DNA of 64,000 nt, taken from the NCBI RefSeq assembly GCF_001423745.1, contig NZ_LMPC01000026.1, positions 125,250 through 189,249 of the forward strand, in the 5' to 3' direction. The notes beneath the pieces were generated by a model that saw only the letters and a program-made list of their open reading frames with translations, ran no database searches and was not told the DNA's origin. The DNA is from Arthrobacter sp. Leaf337 (GTDB lineage Bacteria; Actinomycetota; Actinomycetes; Actinomycetales; Micrococcaceae). Shown in pieces: positions 60,293-64,000 of the stretch (position 1 is its first letter; each line of letters begins with the position of its first letter). The translations under genes were made by a program, and so were the position numbers.

Positions 60293-61635
60293 CAACCCTT
60301 GACGTACGGTATGCCGCTGGCGGCCGGAGGCCTGGAGCGGCCCACGAGTCCGGCCACGGCAAGCACCGTCACCAGGTACGGCAGCATGGCCATGAACTGG
60401 CTCGGAACGGGAGTGCCGATGATGGTCACGATGCTCTGCAGGTTGTCCGCGAAGCCGAACAGCAGCGCGGCGAAGAAGGCACCGATCGGGTTCCACCGGC
60501 CGAAGATCAGCGCGGCAAGCGCGATAAAGCCGCGTCCGCCCGAAATCTCCTTGGTGAAACTGTCGATGGCCACCAGGGTGAAGAAGGAACCGCCGATGCC
60601 TGCAACTGCACCGCCGAGGGTGACGTTCCAGAAGCGGGTGGCGTTGACCTTGATGCCCATGGTGTCCGCCGCCTGCGGGTGTTCTCCGACGGCCCGGACC
60701 CGCAGGCCCCACTTCGTCTTGAAGAGGCCGATCCACACCACGATGACCGCAATGTACATCAGGTACCCCACGACGGACTGCTTAAAGAGGATGGGGCCGA
60801 TCACCGGGATGCTGGACAGCACGGGGATGTCGATGATGGGCAGCCGGCCCGGTGAGTTGAACTGGGCCTTGTTGGCCTGCATCACCGTGCTGAAGAGGAA
60901 GCCCGTGAGGCCGGAGACCAGGACGTTGAGCACCACGCCCACGATGATCTGGTTGACCAGGTATTTGATGCTGAAGACTGCCAGCACCATGGAGACAACG
61001 GCGCCGGCCACTGCCGCTGCCAGCAGCCCGACGAAGGGGCTCTTGGTCAGCGTGGCCACCATTGCGGCGGTGAATGCACCGCCGAGCAGCTGGCCCTCAA
61101 TGGCGATATTGACGACGCCGACGCGTTCGCAAAGAACACCGGAAAGGGAGCCGAACACGAGAGGGACCGCGAGGGTCACGGAACCGGCGATGAGCCCGGC
61201 AAGCGAGATGCTCGGCGTGCGGGCGCCGCCCACCACCCAGATCAGGAACGCTGCCACGAAGAGCACGATAAAGACGATGGGCAGCCAGCCGGGAGAGGCC
61301 TCGTTCCGCGTCTTGAGGTACACGGCATAACCGGCCAGGCCCAGCATCAGGACCGACAGGACGATTCCGCCCAGGAAGGCGGGCACTTCGATGGCCGGAA
61401 GCTGGAAGAAGTCGCCGCTTGAGGAGATCCCGAACCTGGCCGTCTGGTTGGGTCCCATGACACCGAAGAAGATGAAGGCGACGACGCCGAGCACGGCAAG
61501 CAGGACCGGCACCTTCCAGGTCACGGGCTTTGCCGAAACTGCGGGGGCTTTCTCGCTGGCCGACTTCGGTGTTCCCGGCTGTTGTTTTCCCTGCTGCGGC
61601 TTTCCCGGAACGGGCGATGTTGCTGTTGTGCTCAT
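60292..61635 (-). CDS. Nucleoside ABC transporter permease 2 (NupQ/YufQ-like)
   Basis: 447 residues. About ten helices of the BPD_transp_2 type; GRRxR-like family segment CERVGVVNIAIEGQLLGGAF and the coupling-helix stretch GLRVRAVGEHPQAADTMGIKVNAT are visible. The first ~35 residues are a Lys/Pro-rich cytoplasmic leader. With the other permease and the two-domain ATPase it forms a nucleoside importer; the assignment rests on family and on cdd/deoA next door. Confidence 0.88.
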   Translation of the reverse strand: MSTTATSPVPGKPQQGKQQPGTPKSASEKAPAVSAKPVTWKVPVLLAVLGVVAFIFFGVMGPNQTARFGISSSGDFFQLPAIEVPAFLGGIVLSVLMLGLAGYAVYLKTRNEASPGWLPIVFIVLFVAAFLIWVVGGARTPSISLAGLIAGSVTLAVPLVFGSLSGVLCERVGVVNIAIEGQLLGGAFTAAMVATLTKSPFVGLLAAAVAGAVVSMVLAVFSIKYLVNQIIVGVVLNVLVSGLTGFLFSTVMQANKAQFNSPGRLPIIDIPVLSSIPVIGPILFKQSVVGYLMYIAVIVVWIGLFKTKWGLRVRAVGEHPQAADTMGIKVNATRFWNVTLGGAVAGIGGSFFTLVAIDSFTKEISGGRGFIALAALIFGRWNPIGAFFAALLFGFADNLQSIVTIIGTPVPSQFMAMLPYLVTVLAVAGLVGRSRPPAASGIPYVKG

Positions 61636-63050
61636 GCTGCACCTCCGGTGGTGGCTGCCTTCTTGGACTTACCGGCCGTTGCGGCCTTCTTCTTGCGGGG
61701 ATTGAGCCCGAAGAGGGCACGCACCAGCGGCGGCGCCGCGATGAACAGAACGATCAGGGACTGGACCACGAGCACAATGTCGATCGGGGTTCCCGTCTGG
61801 ATCTGCATCTGCACCGCCCCGGCGCGGAAGGCGCCGAACAGAAGCCCGGCAGCGAAGGTGCCCCACGGCGTCGAACGTCCCAGGAGTGCAACGGTGATGG
61901 CATCGAAACCGTAGGTCGCGGCAACGCCGTCGGTCAGGACCTTTTCGGTTCCCGCGACCTGCGCCACGCCTGACATGCCGGCAAGGGCACCGGCGATCGC
62001 CATGACCAGGACCGTGGCCCGGGGCACGTTGATGCCCGCAGTCAGAGCCGCTTTGGGGTTGGCCCCGACTGCGCGGAATTCAAAGCCGACGGTGGAGCGG
62101 TTGAGCAGCCACCAGACAAAAACGGTGGCGGCGATGGCCAGGAGAAAGCCCAAGTGGAGCCTGTACTGCGTACCGAGGATCTGCGGATAAACGGCGCTGG
62201 GATCCAGGATCGGCGAGATGGGGTTGGACTCCCCCGGCCGCTGGAAGGCCGGCGTGTTCAGGAGGTAGCGCAGGAAGTACAGGGCGATGTAGTTGAACAT
62301 GATGGTCAGGATGACCTCGTGGGCCCCGGTGCGGGCCTTCAGCAGGCCCACGAGTCCGCCCCAGAGGGCACCGCCCACGATGCCGGCAATGAGGACCAGC
62401 AGCAGGTGCAGGCCCAGCGGCAGGTGCAGCGCGAAGCCGACCCAGGCGGCGAGGATGCCGGCCATGATGATCTGTCCCTGCGCACCGATGTTGAACAGGC
62501 CCGCGCGGAATGCCAGTGCGACGCCGAGGCCGGCCGTGATCAGCGGAGTGGCGATGGTGAGGGTTTCCATCAGCGGAGCAAACTGCACAGCGACGCTGGA
62601 GCCGCGGGGGTTGAACACCGAGCCTTGGAACAGCGCGACATACGAACGGGTCGCGGCAGTCCAGACGGCCGAGAGGAAGTCCGAGGGGCGGGCAAAGAGG
62701 TAGCTCGCGGTGGCGCCCACCTGTTTGTCCGTGCTGGCGATGAGGAGTCCGCCGAGGATCAGGGCAAGCAGGACGGCGAGCACCGACACGATGCCGCTGC
62801 CGGTAAAGATCCGCCGGACCAACGTGTCCGCACCGCCAGGAACAATGCCGCTCTGGGCCGAGACGGGAACTGCCGAGGGCTGCATCGCCCCGCCGGCTGT
62901 GTCCAGTGCGGTCGCGGCTGCTGCGTCTTCGGCCGGCGTCTTGGGTCCGGGTGCAGTCTTTTCCGGTGCCCGGCCTTCCGGTGCCCGGGTGGCCGGGCTT
63001 TCCGTTGTATTTTCGTCAGCCACGTGCTTGGGCTTGTCCTGTTCACTCAT
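61632..63050 (-). CDS. Nucleoside ABC transporter permease 1 (NupP/YufP-like)
   Basis: 472 residues. A long Ala/Pro/Glu-rich cytoplasmic N-terminus (~90 residues) precedes ten or so helices; family segments are LAFRAGLFNIGAQGQIIMAG and FEFRAVGANPKAALTAGINV (contact with ATPase). ATG 63050 has GGAGG 5 bases upstream and overlaps the ATPase stop by 8 bases. Confidence 0.88.
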   Translation of the reverse strand: MSEQDKPKHVADENTTESPATRAPEGRAPEKTAPGPKTPAEDAAAATALDTAGGAMQPSAVPVSAQSGIVPGGADTLVRRIFTGSGIVSVLAVLLALILGGLLIASTDKQVGATASYLFARPSDFLSAVWTAATRSYVALFQGSVFNPRGSSVAVQFAPLMETLTIATPLITAGLGVALAFRAGLFNIGAQGQIIMAGILAAWVGFALHLPLGLHLLLVLIAGIVGGALWGGLVGLLKARTGAHEVILTIMFNYIALYFLRYLLNTPAFQRPGESNPISPILDPSAVYPQILGTQYRLHLGFLLAIAATVFVWWLLNRSTVGFEFRAVGANPKAALTAGINVPRATVLVMAIAGALAGMSGVAQVAGTEKVLTDGVAATYGFDAITVALLGRSTPWGTFAAGLLFGAFRAGAVQMQIQTGTPIDIVLVVQSLIVLFIAAPPLVRALFGLNPRKKKAATAGKSKKAATTGGAA

Positions 63051-64000
63051 GGTCGCCTCCTTCGGCACCGGAGGTGGAAGTCTGTACGGGCGCGTGGGCG
63101 GTGTCCGCGTGGGCGCTTTCCGGGGAAAGCCCCGCCATCATCAGGCCCAGGACGTCGCGGCCGGTGCCTGCGGGCACGATGCCCACCAGCTTGCCTCTGT
63201 AGAGCACGGCGATCCGGTCCGCGAGTTCGATCACTTCATCGAGTTCGGTGGACACAATCATCACCGGAGTGCCCCGGTCGCGTTCAGCCACGATGCGTTT
63301 GTGCAGGAACTCGATGGATCCCACATCCACGCCGCGGGTGGGCTGGGAGGCAATGAACAGCCGCAGCGGCCGGGACAGCTCCCGGGCCATGACCACTTTC
63401 TGCTGGTTTCCGCCGGAAAGCGTTCCCGCGGCCAGTGATCCGGAAGGTGTCCTGACGTCGAACTCGTCGATCCGGGACTTGGCGTTTTCCAGGATCCTGG
63501 CCGGGCTCATGCTGATGCCTTTGGCGTAGGGCGCCTGGTCGTAAAGGTCCAGGACCAGGTTCTCCGCGATCGAGAAGGTGCCGATGAGCCCGTCAACGGT
63601 CCGGTCTTCCGGAACGAAGCCGACGCCGGCCCGGAGTACTTCCTTGACGCTGTGGCCCAGGAGCTCCTCGCCGTCCAGCAGGATTGACCCGTGGCAGCGT
63701 TCCTGCAGGCCAAGGATGGCTTCGGTGAGTTCTGTCTGGCCGTTGCCCTGCACACCTGCCACGGCGAGGATTTCGCCGCGGGCGATGTCGAAGCTGATGC
63801 CGTCCACCACATGCTGGCCGGTGGGGGCGATCACGGTGAGGTCCTTGACCTGGAACGTGGTTTCCTGCGGCTTCGCCGGGGCCTTGTCCAGGGTCAGGTT
63901 CACTGCGCGGCCCACCATCATGGAGGCAAGCTCGGTGGTGGACGCGCCGGGATCCGCAGCGCCCACCACTTTGCCGCGGCGGATGACCGTGATGGTGTCG
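63043..64000 (-). CDS. Nucleoside ABC transporter ATPase, two-domain (NupO/YufO-like), partial
   Basis: The start lies beyond the window; about 318 codons are seen. They hold the end of the first ATPase half (TVIRRGKVVG) and the whole second half: degenerate Walker A region AGVQGNGQTEL, signature LSGGNQQKVVMARELS, Walker B LRLFIASQPTRGVD and switch VSTELDEVIELAD, as in sugar/nucleoside-type ATPases. Walker A with Gly-Gln-Thr in place of Gly-Lys-Thr/Ser is typical of the second, weak site. The tail is Ser/Thr/Glu-rich. Confidence 0.9.
   Translation of the reverse strand, partial: DTITVIRRGKVVGAADPGASTTELASMMVGRAVNLTLDKAPAKPQETTFQVKDLTVIAPTGQHVVDGISFDIARGEILAVAGVQGNGQTELTEAILGLQERCHGSILLDGEELLGHSVKEVLRAGVGFVPEDRTVDGLIGTFSIAENLVLDLYDQAPYAKGISMSPARILENAKSRIDEFDVRTPSGSLAAGTLSGGNQQKVVMARELSRPLRLFIASQPTRGVDVGSIEFLHKRIVAERDRGTPVMIVSTELDEVIELADRIAVLYRGKLVGIVPAGTGRDVLGLMMAGLSPESAHADTAHAPVQTSTSGAEGGDHE

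Overview
The window is a 64 kb piece of a high-GC actinobacterial chromosome, most likely from Arthrobacter, Pseudarthrobacter or a close relative (Micrococcaceae). This rests on a WhiB regulator, mycothiol chemistry (mca), DUF4245, DUF4307, DUF5719, DUF501 and TIGR03089 proteins, a FemX-type cell-wall enzyme, abundant GTG starts, and many promoters whose -10 box lies only 6-7 bases before the start codon (leaderless mRNA). I see no prophage, insertion sequence, CRISPR array, plasmid or rRNA genes. It is core chromosome with small repeats scattered in it.

Layout. 1-4.6 kb (minus): whiB2-like regulator, a large membrane glycosyltransferase and the start of a DUF5719 gene. 5-12.2 kb: TIGR03089 protein, GtrA flippase-like protein, purK-purE, an LCP cell-wall ligase, manA and a FemX-like transferase. 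12.2-13.4 kb: a DUF559-like nuclease-fold gene flanked by palindromic repeats. 13.4-17.5 kb: glpX, DUF4245, carbonic anhydrase, fumC. 17.6-19.9 kb: TetR plus DHA2 drug exporter. 20-24.2 kb: NUDIX, prepilin peptidase, unknown protein, acetyltransferase, PhoH-like ATPase. 24.4-31.5 kb: short-chain prenyl synthase, TrhA/hemolysin III, broken HAD gene, DUF255 thioredoxin protein, small membrane protein, mca, DUF4307, greA; this matches, from memory, the gene neighbourhood Rv1080c-Rv1086 of Mycobacterium tuberculosis. 31.6-38.4 kb: rhomboid, ilvA, AI-2E-type transporter, then a galactose block (epimerase diverging from galT-galK). 38.4-40.6 kb: thiolase and Bax-inhibitor-1 protein. 41.1-46.8 kb: a branched-chain amino-acid ABC transporter split into livHMGF (plus) and a convergent binding-protein gene. 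46.9-58.5 kb (minus): tRNA-Leu, ACT-GNAT fusion, ndh, S8 protease, ppx, DUF501, ftsB, eno, mazG, add, two DedA genes. 58.6-64 kb (minus): a nucleoside uptake and salvage operon (ABC ATPase, two permeases, cdd, deoA) that runs off the window.

How the genes work together. Several blocks are tight operons with 4-base ATGA/GTGA overlaps: purK-purE, TetR-MFS, galT-galK, livM-livG-livF, DUF501-ppx, DUF255-HAD, and permease-permease-cdd-deoA. The liv genes appear co-regulated: a CRP/GlxR-like box lies about 110 bases before livH and about 107 bases before the binding-protein gene. ndh has a Rex-like operator between its -35 and -10 regions.

Most unusual items: (1) a family of palindromes of about 25 bp flanking the DUF559 gene, one of which supplies that gene's last codons and stop; (2) a REP-like repeat inserted in frame inside mazG; (3) an internal frame-shifting deletion in a HAD phosphatase gene; (4) a LivH permease fused to an exported beta-sandwich domain; (5) a tRNA-Leu(UAA) with a 5-base variable loop; (6) a small uORF and hairpin before the PhoH gene.
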